A stretch of DNA of 64,000 bases from JAKAQB01 sp027320105 (GTDB lineage Bacteria > Actinomycetota > Acidimicrobiia > Acidimicrobiales > Palsa-688): positions 1 to 64,000 of the forward strand of contig DAHVMA010000064.1 in assembly GCA_027320105.1 (NCBI GenBank). Reading direction: 5' to 3'. The position numbers were made by a program, and so were the translations under genes. Of the stretch, positions 1 to 8,027 are shown in pieces; positions within the stretch are counted from its first letter, which is position 1; every line of letters begins with the position of its first letter. The notes under the pieces are model-generated. The model saw nothing but the letters and a program-made list of their open reading frames with translations, had not been told where the DNA came from and ran no database searches.

Positions 1-7
1 GTCAGGG

Positions 8-508
8 TCAACACGGTGACCTCGCTGCCACGTCCCGCCCAGGCGGCCGGGGTGGCGCCGGGCCGAAGCTCTCGCCCTCGGGGTGGGCGAGGACGGCCAG
101 CAGTCGCGCTGGCCGTCTCGCCTGTGCCCAATGAGCAGCGCAGGCCATGGTCAGGTCTCGGCCAGCTCCTCCTCGACCTCTGGCCCCCGTGGGGGTCCAA
201 TCCGGCTGGCAGAGGAGGCGTGCCGCCGCGCTCACCGCACCCTCCGGGGGGACGAAGCCGCGCAGCCGGCAGAACGCCTCGACCAGGCCGTCGTCGGCCA
301 GGCAGTAGAACACCTGCTGGCCCCGGCGGTCGGCCACCACCAGACCCCGGTCACGCAGGATCCGCAGGTGGTGCGAGACGGTCGGCTGGGGCAGCCCGGT
401 GGCCGCCACGATCGCCCCCACCGGCACGCACACGGTCTCGAGGGCCGTCAAGATGCGCAGGCGGGTCGGGTCGGCGGCCCATGGTTGGCAAGGCCGGTCA
501 ATCGACAC
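8..508 (-). CDS. ArsR/SmtB-family transcriptional regulator
   Basis: Winged-helix repressor of about 166 residues. The segment ADPTRLRIL followed by a recognition helix around QPTVSHHLRILRDRGLV (residues about 10-60) and a short wing is the standard ArsR fold. The GTG start at 508 gives the usual N-terminus and overlaps the end of the upstream transporter gene by 11 bases, so it is the last gene of a metal-response operon. The C-terminal 80 residues are Pro/Arg-rich and longer than the family norm, so the true end may be altered by a frameshift. A Cys near residue 7 and others near the end could bind metal, but I cannot assign a ligand set. The family is secure; the inducer is not known. Confidence 0.75.
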   Translation of the reverse strand: MSIDRPCQPWAADPTRLRILTALETVCVPVGAIVAATGLPQPTVSHHLRILRDRGLVVADRRGQQVFYCLADDGLVEAFCRLRGFVPPEGAVSAAARLLCQPDWTPTGARGRGGAGRDLTMACAAHWAQARRPARLLAVLAHPEGESFGPAPPRPPGRDVAARSPC

Positions 509-1121
509 ACAGCTCGCCTCGCCAGGCCTCGAGGCCTTCGCGCAGGGCGAAGTAGACGATGACAAAGCCGGCGGCCGGGTCTGCCCACCACCAGCCGGCG
601 AAGGTGTAGGCGAGCAAGCTTCCGAGGGTGGCGATGGCGAGCAGAGCGCAGAGCCAGGTCTCGGCAGCGTCGGCGAGCACGAGGGCGCCGAGGGGACCAT
701 CGATGCGGCGGCCGATGGCCTGCTTGGATCGGGCGAGGACCGGCATGACGACGAGCGCGGCGGCGCTGATGGCGATGCCGGCTGGGCTGGTGTCGGGTCG
801 GCTGGTGGTGACCAGGCTGTGGATGCCGTCGGCGGTCAGGTAGGCGGCGAGGGCGAAGAAGGTGACGCCGATCGCTCGAAGGGCGCGTCGTTCTCGTGTT
901 TCGTTCGTCTCGCCGTGACCGGCCGTTCGAAGCCGGTGGAGCACGAGCACGGCGGAGACGACCTCGATGCCGGAGTCCAGCCCGAAGCCGGTGAGCGCCA
1001 CCGACCCGGCCAAGAGACCGCTGATGACCGCGACCGAGGCTTCGATGGTGTTCCAGGCGATGGTCGCCGCTTCGAGGCGCCTCGCCGTCTTGGCGGCGCC
1101 CAGGGTGGGGTCATCGGTCAC
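498..1121 (-). CDS. Cation transporter, short CDF-like membrane protein
   Basis: Predicted integral membrane protein of 207 residues with five or six hydrophobic helices. It belongs to the short cation-transporter group related to cation diffusion facilitators, which move divalent metals out of the cell. The first helix carries GSVALTGFGLDS, equivalent to the Asp-containing metal-site helix II of CDF proteins, and a later helix carries LVLADAAET with a second acidic site. It lacks the cytoplasmic C-terminal metal-binding domain of full CDF proteins. The GTG at 1121 is chosen because homology begins just after it; it overlaps the broken CDF upstream by about 4 bases. It probably remains the working exporter of this operon. 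Confidence 0.75.
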   Translation of the reverse strand: MTDDPTLGAAKTARRLEAATIAWNTIEASVAVISGLLAGSVALTGFGLDSGIEVVSAVLVLHRLRTAGHGETNETRERRALRAIGVTFFALAAYLTADGIHSLVTTSRPDTSPAGIAISAAALVVMPVLARSKQAIGRRIDGPLGALVLADAAETWLCALLAIATLGSLLAYTFAGWWWADPAAGFVIVYFALREGLEAWRGELCVD

Positions 1122-1785
1122 GGGTGGGTGGCGTGCTCGTGGTCGCGGTGGCTGGCTGGTTCCAGCTGGAAGGTGCAGTGCTCGACGTCGAAGTGGCCGG
1201 CCAGGCAGTCGAGGACCCGGGCGCCGCCACCGTCGGCGAGGGCGGCATCGGCGATGACCGCCGCGGCGACGAGCACCGCCGCGGCGCCGAGAAAGTCGGA
1301 GAGCACCTCGAAGAACGCGCCGCGTACGTTCAGGCTCTGGCCCTGTCCTCGGCGCAACAGGGACAGGCTGGCGGCGTTGCCGGCCAGGGCGATCACCCCG
1401 AAGACGACCATCAATCCCGGTGTGGCGGTCTCGGGGTGAGCGAGGCGGCGAGCCGCTTCGACGGGGATCAACGCGCCGACGCCCAACAGCAAGACGGCGT
1501 TGATCACCGCGGCTGCACGGCGAGGATCTCGGCTCGCTGGTATCCGAAGGTGTGAGCGTCGCTCGAAGGGCGCCCGGCGAACCACACCGCCAGCAGCGAC
1601 AGGCCGACCCCGGCTGCGTCGGTGGCCATGTGGCCGGCATCGGCGATGAGCACCAGCGAGTGGGCGAGCACCCCGCCCACCACCTCGACGGCGAGGATCG
1701 TCAGCGTGATCCCGAGCACCGCAGCGAGCCGGCCCCGCTGCTTGCGCGCTGCGGTGGCGGTCTCGTGTCCGTGGTCGTGGCCCAT
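1118..1785 (-). pseudogene. CDF zinc/cadmium/cobalt exporter (CzcD-like), frameshifted and internally deleted
   Basis: The ATG at 1785 opens a typical CzcD-like N-terminus: His-rich MGHDHGHE, then helices including the HMATDA metal site and the GYQRAEILA loop. That frame stops near 1504. The expected continuation, VINAVLLLGVG, resumes in another frame (an open stretch of 1118-1585), so an indel lies near 1505-1525. The second part is also short: the helix ending VLVAAAVIADA runs almost directly into the end of the C-terminal domain (GHFDVEHCTFQLEP), so roughly 80 codons usual for the family are missing. Both lesions argue for a dead gene, although an assembly error could explain the indel alone. 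The ATG overlaps the stop of the upstream regulator (TGATG). Confidence 0.75.
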
Positions 1786-2132
1786 CAGCGGCCCGCCCCG
1801 GCGGCGCTCACCGGGGTGTTCAGGCAGGGCTGGTCGATGTCGACGGCAAGGACCACGTCGGCTAGGTCCCCCAGCGCGTGGGCCAGGTTGGCGTCGGCCA
1901 GCTGGTAGCGCACCTGGCGGCCTTCCGGCTCGGCCAGCACCAGCCCGCAGCCCCGCAGGCAGGCCAGGTGGTTGCTGGTGTTGGCCCGGGTGAGCCCAAG
2001 GCGGCCGGCCAGGTCACTTGGGCAGGCGGGACCGTCGAGGAGCGCCAGCAGTAACCGGCAGCGGGTCGGGTCTGCTAACGCTCGGCCTACGCGGGCCAGC
2101 GCGTCGAGCCGGATCTCGGCAAGGGTGGACGT
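1785..2132 (-). CDS. CmtR-like Cd/Pb-sensing ArsR-family repressor
   Basis: ArsR-family repressor of about 115 residues closely resembling mycobacterial CmtR, which releases DNA on binding cadmium or lead. The reading RALADPTRCRLLLALL, LTRANTSNHLACLRGCG and a final DIDQPC contains the three cysteines used as metal ligands in CmtR: two four residues apart in the recognition helix (CLRGC) and one near the C-terminus. It heads the operon and its stop overlaps the next ATG (TGATG). Oddly, no ATG, GTG or TTG lies in frame between the upstream stop and the conserved region; the listed start is only the boundary of homology. A rare start codon, a small indel or a sequence error is possible. A 9-bp-arm palindrome lies just upstream. 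Confidence 0.75.
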   Translation of the reverse strand, partial: TSTLAEIRLDALARVGRALADPTRCRLLLALLDGPACPSDLAGRLGLTRANTSNHLACLRGCGLVLAEPEGRQVRYQLADANLAHALGDLADVVLAVDIDQPCLNTPVSAAGAGR

Positions 2133-2139
2133 ACCACCA

Positions 2140-2161
2140 CGTTACAGCCTTCGCTGTAACG
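2140..2161. promoter_or_regulatory. Palindromic operator for the CmtR-like repressor
   Basis: Perfect inverted repeat CGTTACAGC-CTTC-GCTGTAACG, with 9-base arms and a 4-base centre, about 8 bases ahead of the first plausible codon of the CmtR-like gene. Its position and symmetry fit autoregulation of the metal-export operon. Assigning it to this regulator is inference. Confidence 0.7.
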
Positions 2162-2449
2162 TTCTCAGCCGGGAAGACGTCACCGGGCAGTGGACAGCGA
2201 CGATCGAAGCCCACGAGAGGGTTGCCGACCGACCTGGTGACCGTCGTTGCCAGGTTCTCCAAAGTGGACGAGCCAGCCCGGCTCGCCTGCCTCGTTCGTG
2301 GCAATGACGGAGGTCATGACCGCCTTGGGCGGGAATCGAGCAGCCAGACGGGCCCAAGGGCAACCTGGAGCCGGCGCTGGGTGAGCAGTCGTCCCTGCCC
2401 TCCTCCTCCTCCTCCTTGTCGGCGAGAGATTCCAGCCCGGCCCGCAGCG

Positions 2450-3100
2450 CTACGAGACCTCTCGGCGCTTGGGCCCTATCTGCTCGGGGTGGGCCACGAC
2501 CTCGACGAAGGGACAGATGATCGCCGACACCCGGGACGGCTCGAAGCGCTCTTCGTGCCCGAGGTGGAACCCGGCTCGGACGATGGCGGCTTGCGTGTCC
2601 CGGTTGGGGTGGCATCCGGCCCCGACTCGGCGCCACAGCGGAGTCACCCGGTCCTGCCAGCGCGCCCGGCGTCCCTCGCCGCGGACGTGCTCGAGGACGA
2701 GCAGCCGGCCGCCGGGACGGAGCACCCTGTGGACCTCGGCGAGCGCAGCGTCGGGATCGACCACCGAGCAGAGCACCAGGGTGGACACGACGGTGTCGAA
2801 GCTCGCGTCGGGGAACCCGAGGCGCTCCGCATGGTCGTCGGACACCTCGACCGGAATGGCAGCGCCGGCGAGGTGGCGTGCCAGACGGGCCCGCATCGCC
2901 GGGTCAGGCTCGGCGGCGACGACGCGGGTGACATCGCGGTAGTGGCGGAGGTTCGCCCCGGTCCCCGCCCCAACCTCGAGCACCTCGCCGCGCGCCTGGG
3001 CGACCAGCCCGGCGCGGCGGCTCCCGAGCCAGGTGCGCTCCGCCTTGGCGTTGAGCCGGTCGTAGACGGCGGCGAAGAGGCGGTGCCCGTTGGCGCTCAC
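2450..3100 (-). CDS. Class I SAM-dependent methyltransferase (UbiE/Coq5-like)
   Basis: A 216-residue protein with the class I methyltransferase core: motif I EVGAGTGANL near residues 42-51 for S-adenosylmethionine, an acidic AAEPDP at the end of strand 2, a motif II/post-I region around LVLCSVVDPD, and LRPGGRLLVLEH near 127-138. This arrangement is typical of small-molecule or lipid methyltransferases; the substrate cannot be read from sequence. The GTG at 3100, just before SANGHRLFAAVYD, is the first plausible start. An in-frame GTC further upstream is not a start codon. It is followed by about 290 bases without a recognisable gene before the metal operon on the same strand. Confidence 0.8.
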   Translation of the reverse strand: MSANGHRLFAAVYDRLNAKAERTWLGSRRAGLVAQARGEVLEVGAGTGANLRHYRDVTRVVAAEPDPAMRARLARHLAGAAIPVEVSDDHAERLGFPDASFDTVVSTLVLCSVVDPDAALAEVHRVLRPGGRLLVLEHVRGEGRRARWQDRVTPLWRRVGAGCHPNRDTQAAIVRAGFHLGHEERFEPSRVSAIICPFVEVVAHPEQIGPKRREVS

Positions 3101-3174
3101 CGCCGACGACCTGGAATGAGAGGCGTGATGATCGCTGACCGTACCGCCTGTGGTCGTTGGGAGGCGGGTCCGGT

Positions 3175-3321
3175 TCACCAGCCCTGCAGCTTGGCTTTGG
3201 CAATCTGCTGGTCGAGGCCGGCGGCGGTGACCGGGCCGATGATCTTCTCGAAGATCCCGCCATTGGGTGCGACGAGGTGGTGAGCTGGTCGCAGGCGCAG
3301 GTAGGGAAACCCTCTGCCGAC
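3175..3321 (-). pseudogene. Remnant of a TlpA/thioredoxin-like protein, C-terminal end only
   Basis: The reading HHLVAPNGGIFEKIIGPVT followed by AAGLDQQIAKAK resembles the last strand and helix of TlpA-type thioredoxins (family pattern: a strand with D/P-x-G, then GPVT and a final helix). No WCxxC active site is present upstream. An adjacent frame contains YGMPAYP, which could be the usual YG(V)xxxP segment shifted by an indel. This looks like a decayed gene end, not a functional protein. Similarity is by eye only. Confidence 0.35.
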
Positions 3322-3396
3322 GGTGAGGGTATGCTGGCATGCCGTACCGGTCGACGGAAGTTGATCGCCTCCGCCGCAGGCCGGAGCGGTTCGCAC

Positions 3397-3731
3397 GATG
3401 TCTCAGTCCGCATCGAGGAGATCCTCGGGGATCAGATTGCCAGCGGGCGAAGTCCCCGAGGAACCGGACCTCAGCGTCGTGGCCGAGCCTGGTCCCGAGC
3501 AAGTAGACCACCTCGGACGTAGCCACCCTCGTCTGACGCCACTTCACCGTCGTGTGGCCCGACCACGTCACCGCCTTGAACCTCCTGCCCTGAACCCGCA
3601 TGGGGGGCGGTTGGTTCCCGCCCGAGCGGGCGGAGAGTGGCGAACGCCCGGCAGTGGGGGGTCGACTTCGGCGAGGACCGCGTCGTCGAGATCGTCGTCG
3701 TCCAGAGCACCTGAGCCACAGCGCCCCGGGC
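3397..3731. other. Non-coding or decayed stretch between the methyltransferase region and the DedA gene
   Basis: No convincing gene. On the minus strand a short open reading (RRFKAVTWSGHTTVKWRQTR with TSEVVYLLGT, roughly 3470-3600) vaguely resembles the middle of ISAs1-type transposases, but no catalytic motif or inverted repeats were found, so I do not call it. Confidence 0.3.
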
Positions 3732-4529
3732 CTACGGCTCGTCGATGCTGCGCCGGTGGGCCGCCAGCCGGCGGCCGCGCCGCGCCGCTGCCGCTTCGGC
3801 CGCTTCAGCCGCCTTGGCGCGCTGCCAGGCGGCCGCCGCCTTCTCCGCCAGCGTTCCGGGAGCAGGTCGGGCGGGGAGGCTCGCAGCGGCCGGCGGTGGG
3901 GGGGTCACCAGGCGGGTACCCCGACGGGCCGCCCGCTTGTACGAGATCCACCGGTGGCGGACCGCCACCACGACGGCGAGGACGACGAGGGCGGCGAGGA
4001 GGTAGCCGGCGTCGCTGAAGCCCTTCATGACCGCGCGCCAGCTCCCGCCGATGCCGTAACCGATCAGGGCCATCGCCGCGTCCCAGATCAGCGAGCCGAG
4101 GGCGGTCAGCACGCCGAAGCGTGCCAGCGGCACCTCCGCCACGCCGGCGGGCACGGCAACGAAGTTCCGTATGACGGGCAGCAGGCGGCTACCGAAAACC
4201 CCGAATCGCTCGTGGCGCGCGTACCACGCCTCCGCCCGGTCGAGGTCGGCGGTCGTCATGAGCACGTACCGCCCGTAGCGCTCCACGAACGCACGCCCGC
4301 CGTAGAAGCCGATCGCCCAGGCGACGAAGGCGCCGACGACCTCCCCGCCGGCGCCGGCTGCGATCACGGCGGGCAGGGAGAGCTTGCCCTCCGCGGCGAG
4401 GACGCCGGCGAAGCCCAACGTCAGCTCAGATGACGTTGGGACGCAGCAGGACTGCAGCACCGAGAGCAAGAAGATGGCGGCGTACCCGGACGTGGCGACG
4501 AAGTGGGTGAAGTTCAAGAGGGCTAGCAC
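3732..4529 (-). CDS. DedA-family membrane protein
   Basis: Integral membrane protein of about 265 residues in the DedA/VTT family, whose members affect membrane homeostasis; several transport phospholipids or undecaprenyl phosphate across the membrane. The family core is present: ELTLGFAGVLAAEG near residue 37, the glycine-rich helix after it, and the signature GSRLLPVIRNFVAVPAGVAEV near residues 112-132, with the conserved Arg and Pro pair. Later hydrophobic helices are followed by an unusual basic, Ala-rich cytoplasmic tail of about 50 residues. The GTG at 4529 immediately precedes the first helix. The gene is divergent from the EF-G-like gene. Confidence 0.85.
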   Translation of the reverse strand: MLALLNFTHFVATSGYAAIFLLSVLQSCCVPTSSELTLGFAGVLAAEGKLSLPAVIAAGAGGEVVGAFVAWAIGFYGGRAFVERYGRYVLMTTADLDRAEAWYARHERFGVFGSRLLPVIRNFVAVPAGVAEVPLARFGVLTALGSLIWDAAMALIGYGIGGSWRAVMKGFSDAGYLLAALVVLAVVVAVRHRWISYKRAARRGTRLVTPPPPAAASLPARPAPGTLAEKAAAAWQRAKAAEAAEAAAARRGRRLAAHRRSIDEP

Positions 4530-4679
4530 GGACGCTCCGGATGCTGGTGTCCCCACAAGGTTAGGGCCGCCCGGCGCGCTCGCCGCTACGGCCCGGGACA
4601 CGCGCCGCTGGCGCATCGGTAGGCTGGCCCGGGGCTCACCCGGGGGGTGGGCCGGCACAGTCGAAGTGAGGTCCGCCCG

Positions 4680-6755
4680 GTGCGCAGCTTCCCATCCTCG
4701 GCCATCCGCAACGTCGCCCTCGTCGGCCACGGCGGCTCGGGCAAGACCTCCCTCGTCGAGGCCCTGCTCTACGGCGCCGGCGCCGTGTCCCGGATGGGGA
4801 GGATCGAGGACGGCACGACCACCACGGACTTCGACGCCGAGGCGGTCAAGCGCGGGATCTCCGTGTCGCTCGCCATGGCGCCCTTCGAGTGGGAAGGCCG
4901 CAAGATCAACCTGATCGACACCCCCGGGTACGCCGACTTCATCGGTGAGCTCCACGCCGCCCTCGCCGTCGCCGACCTGGCGGTCTTCGTGGTCAGCGCC
5001 GTCGAGGGCGTCGAGGTGCAGACCAAGGTGGCCTGGCGTCTCGCCGCCGAGGCGGGGATCCCCCGGCTGGTCTTCGTCAACAAGCTCGACCGCGAACGCG
5101 CCAGCTTCGACCGCACCCTGGAGCAGCTGCGCTCCGCCTTCGGCGCCGGTGTGGCCCCCTTGGAGCTGCCCATCGGGGAGGAGGCCGGCTTCCGTGGGGT
5201 GGCGGACCTGCTCACGGAGACGGCCATCACCTACGAGGACGGCAGGGCGGCCCGCGGCCCGCTCGAAGAGGGCATGGTGCCCGCCGGCCACGAGGTCCAC
5301 GACGCGCTGGTGGAAGGCATCGTCGTCGCCGACGACGGCCTCATGGAGCGCTACCTCGACGGCGACGTCCCGGGGGTGGAGGAGCTCGAGGCGACCATGG
5401 CGAAGGGCGTCGCCGAGGCGACGGTCTTCCCGGTGGTCTGCGGTTCCGCCACCCGTCGCGTCGCCGTCGACCGGCTCGCCAGCTTCATCTGCGAGATCGG
5501 CCCGTCACCGGTGGACCGCCCGCAGGTGAAGGTGCAGGCGGCCGGCGGCGAGCACCCGGTGGCCACCGACGCCACCGGCGCGCCCCTGGCGTTCGTGTTC
5601 AAGACCCTCGCCGACCCCTACGTGGGCAAGGTGTCGTTGTTCAAGGTGCTGTCGGGGACCGTCCACCCCGACGAGAACCTCCTCAACACGCGGACCAAGT
5701 CGGAGGAGCGGCTGCACGGGCTGTTCGGGCTGCTCGGCAAGGAGCACTTCGACGTCGGGGAGATCCCGGCCGGCGACATCGGGGCGGTCGCCAAGCTCAA
5801 CGGCACCCTCACCAACGACACGCTGGCGGCGAGGACCATGCCCGTGACCGTCACACCCTTCCCGATCCCGGCGCCGGTGCTGTCGACCGGCATCAAGCCA
5901 CGGTCCAAGGGTGACGAGGACAAGCTGATGACGGCCCTCCACCGCCTCCAGGACGAGGACGTCACCCTCGCCGTCCGCCGGGACGACGAGACCCACCAGA
6001 CGCTGCTGTCGGGGATGGGTGAGACGCACCTGGCCATCGTCCTCGAGCGGCTCACGAGGAAGTTCGGCGTCGAGGTGGACCAGGAGCCTGTCCGCGTCCC
6101 CTACCGCGAGACGGTGACGGCCTCCGCCGAGGCGGAAGGCAAGTACAAGAAGCAGACAGGCGGCCACGGCCAGTTCGGCGTGGCGATGATCCGCGTCGAA
6201 CCTCTCGAGCGCGGGGGCGGCTTCCAGTTCGTCGACGAGGTCGTCGGCGGGGCGATCCCCCGGCAGTTCATCCCCGCCGTGGAGAAGGGCGTCGCCGAGA
6301 CCATGGCCCAGGGAGGCCACTACGGCTTCCCCGTCGTCGACCTCCGCGTCGTGTGCTTCGACGGCAAGTACCACCCCGTGGACTCATCCGAGATGAGCTT
6401 CAAGATGGCGGGCTCGCTGGCGCTGAAGGAGGCACTCGCCAAGGCTTCCCCCGTGATCCTCGAGCCCATCTCGCGCCTCGAGGTGATCGTCCCGGCGGAG
6501 CTGCAGGGCGACGTCATGGGCGACCTCAACGCCCGGCGCGGGCGGGTGCAGGGCACCGACAGCCTCGGCGGCGGTGAGCAGCTCGTCTCGGCCTTCGTCC
6601 CGACCGCCGAGCTCGGCCGGTACGCGGTGGACCTGCGCTCCCTGACCGGCGGCGCCGGGCGCTTCTCCGTCGGCCACGACCACTACGAGCCCCTCCCGGC
6701 GCACCTCTACGACAAGGTCACAGCCGCCACGGACAGGGCCAGGGTCGGCGTCTGA
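4680..6755 (+). CDS. Elongation factor G-like GTPase (FusA2/EF-G-2 type)
   Basis: A 691-residue translational GTPase of the EF-G-like branch found as a second copy in many actinobacteria. G1 is GHGGSGKTS near residues 16-24, G3 DTPGYADF, G4 NKLD and G5 CGSA. The switch I region reads RGISVSLA where canonical EF-G has RGITI, a hallmark of this side branch. Domains II-V follow in order, including the GGHGQFG segment of domain IV. Its job in translocation or recycling is not established. GTG 4680 leaves the usual short N-terminus; GTG 4647 in the same frame is an alternative that adds 11 residues. Confidence 0.85.
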   Translation: MRSFPSSAIRNVALVGHGGSGKTSLVEALLYGAGAVSRMGRIEDGTTTTDFDAEAVKRGISVSLAMAPFEWEGRKINLIDTPGYADFIGELHAALAVADLAVFVVSAVEGVEVQTKVAWRLAAEAGIPRLVFVNKLDRERASFDRTLEQLRSAFGAGVAPLELPIGEEAGFRGVADLLTETAITYEDGRAARGPLEEGMVPAGHEVHDALVEGIVVADDGLMERYLDGDVPGVEELEATMAKGVAEATVFPVVCGSATRRVAVDRLASFICEIGPSPVDRPQVKVQAAGGEHPVATDATGAPLAFVFKTLADPYVGKVSLFKVLSGTVHPDENLLNTRTKSEERLHGLFGLLGKEHFDVGEIPAGDIGAVAKLNGTLTNDTLAARTMPVTVTPFPIPAPVLSTGIKPRSKGDEDKLMTALHRLQDEDVTLAVRRDDETHQTLLSGMGETHLAIVLERLTRKFGVEVDQEPVRVPYRETVTASAEAEGKYKKQTGGHGQFGVAMIRVEPLERGGGFQFVDEVVGGAIPRQFIPAVEKGVAETMAQGGHYGFPVVDLRVVCFDGKYHPVDSSEMSFKMAGSLALKEALAKASPVILEPISRLEVIVPAELQGDVMGDLNARRGRVQGTDSLGGGEQLVSAFVPTAELGRYAVDLRSLTGGAGRFSVGHDHYEPLPAHLYDKVTAATDRARVGV

Positions 6756-6770
6756 GCCCACCGGGCCATC

Positions 6771-6776
6771 TAGCAT
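6771..6776 (+). promoter_or_regulatory. -10 element for fabF (near-leaderless)
   Basis: TAGCAT eight bases before the ATG at 6785. Transcription starting about 7 bases downstream of the hexamer would begin at the start codon or one base before it. Inferred from spacing only. Confidence 0.4.
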
Positions 6777-6784
6777 GGCCGCCC

Positions 6785-8023
6785 ATGTGGGACGGGACAG
6801 CACGTCGGGTCGTCGTCACCGGGGTCGGCACGATCAGCCCGCTCGGGCACACGGTCGACTCGACGTGGGACGCCATGGTTGCGGGGCGCTCGGGCGTCGG
6901 GCTGGTCGAGGGGCTCCGGCGGGAGGACCTGCCGGTCAAGATCGCCGCCCAGGTGCGGGACTTCGACCCGGTGGCGGTGTTCGGCAAGCGCCAGGCGCGC
7001 CACCTCGACCGGGTGGTGCAGCTCGCGCTCGTCGCGACCCGGGAGGCGGTGGAGGGCGCCAAGCTCGACGTCGCCGCCGATCCTCACCGCGTCGGCGTGG
7101 TCTACGGCACCGGGATCGGGGGCCTGCACTCCCTCGAGGAGGGCCATCGCACGCTGCTCGAGCGTGGCCCCGACTGGATCAACCCGTACCTGCTGCCCAT
7201 GCTGATCCCCAACATGGCGGCCGGCCAGATCGCCATGGAGTGGGGGATCCGCGGGCCGAGCTCGTGCACGGTGACGGCGTGTTCGGCGTCGGCGCAGGCG
7301 GTCGGCGAGGCGTTCGACATGATCCGCCTGGGCCGGGCGGACGCCATGGTGTGCGGCGGCGCCGAGGCGTCCATCACCCGGCTGTGCATCTCGGGGTTCG
7401 CGGCGATGAAGGCGATGTCCACACGTAACGACGACCCGGAGGCCGCGTCGCGCCCGTTAGACGTCGAGCGGGACGGCTTCGTGCTGGGGGAGGCGGCCGC
7501 CACGCTCGTGATCGAGGAGCGGGAGCTCGCCCTCCGGCGGGGAGCGCCCATCCTGGCCGAGGTCGCCGGCTACGGCACGACCTCCGACGCCCACCATGTC
7601 ACCTCGCCGATGCCGGACGGGGACGGGGCGATGCGGGCCATGCTCGCCGCCTGCGAGGACGCCGGCATCGAGCCGTCCGAGGTGGGCTACATCAACGCCC
7701 ACGGGACGTCCACATCGCCCAACGACCGCATCGAGGCGCTGGCCGTGCGACGGATATGGGGAGACGTCACGCCGCCGATGTCGTCGACCAAGTCGATGAC
7801 CGGCCACACCCTCGGCGCCGCCGGAGCGCTCGAGTCGGTGACCTGCATCCAGGTCCTCGCCAGCGGGGTGCTGCCGCCGACGATCAACTTGGAGCACGTC
7901 GACCCGGACTGCGCCGCCAACCACGTGGCCCTCGCCGCTCGCCCCGCCGACGTGGCGGTGGCGATGACCAACAGCTTCGGCTTCGGCGGGCACAACGCCA
8001 GCCTCGTGTTCCGCCGCGCCTGA
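6785..8023 (+). CDS. fabF: Beta-ketoacyl-ACP synthase II
   Basis: Condensing enzyme of type II fatty-acid synthesis: it joins malonyl-ACP to the growing acyl chain. At 412 residues it has normal length. The Cys-His-His triad is clear: C166 in TACSAS, H306 in NAHGTST, and H341 in KSMTGHTLGAAG, with the conserved Lys336. The C-terminal NSFGFGGHN loop is intact. It is transcribed toward, and ends 4 bases from, the reductase gene of the opposing fab cluster. With acpP and fabI-fabG-fabZ nearby, it completes most of an elongation cycle. Confidence 0.95.
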   Translation: MWDGTARRVVVTGVGTISPLGHTVDSTWDAMVAGRSGVGLVEGLRREDLPVKIAAQVRDFDPVAVFGKRQARHLDRVVQLALVATREAVEGAKLDVAADPHRVGVVYGTGIGGLHSLEEGHRTLLERGPDWINPYLLPMLIPNMAAGQIAMEWGIRGPSSCTVTACSASAQAVGEAFDMIRLGRADAMVCGGAEASITRLCISGFAAMKAMSTRNDDPEAASRPLDVERDGFVLGEAAATLVIEERELALRRGAPILAEVAGYGTTSDAHHVTSPMPDGDGAMRAMLAACEDAGIEPSEVGYINAHGTSTSPNDRIEALAVRRIWGDVTPPMSSTKSMTGHTLGAAGALESVTCIQVLASGVLPPTINLEHVDPDCAANHVALAARPADVAVAMTNSFGFGGHNASLVFRRA

Positions 8024-8027
8024 CCCT

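Noticed and set aside
3470..3601. A possible ISAs1-type transposase fragment
   Set aside because: Too short and without the DDE motif or terminal repeats; the resemblance rests on a few residues.
3732..5300. A 522-codon minus frame extending the DedA gene into the EF-G-like gene
   Set aside because: Homology begins near 4529; upstream codons are antisense to the well-supported EF-G-like gene.
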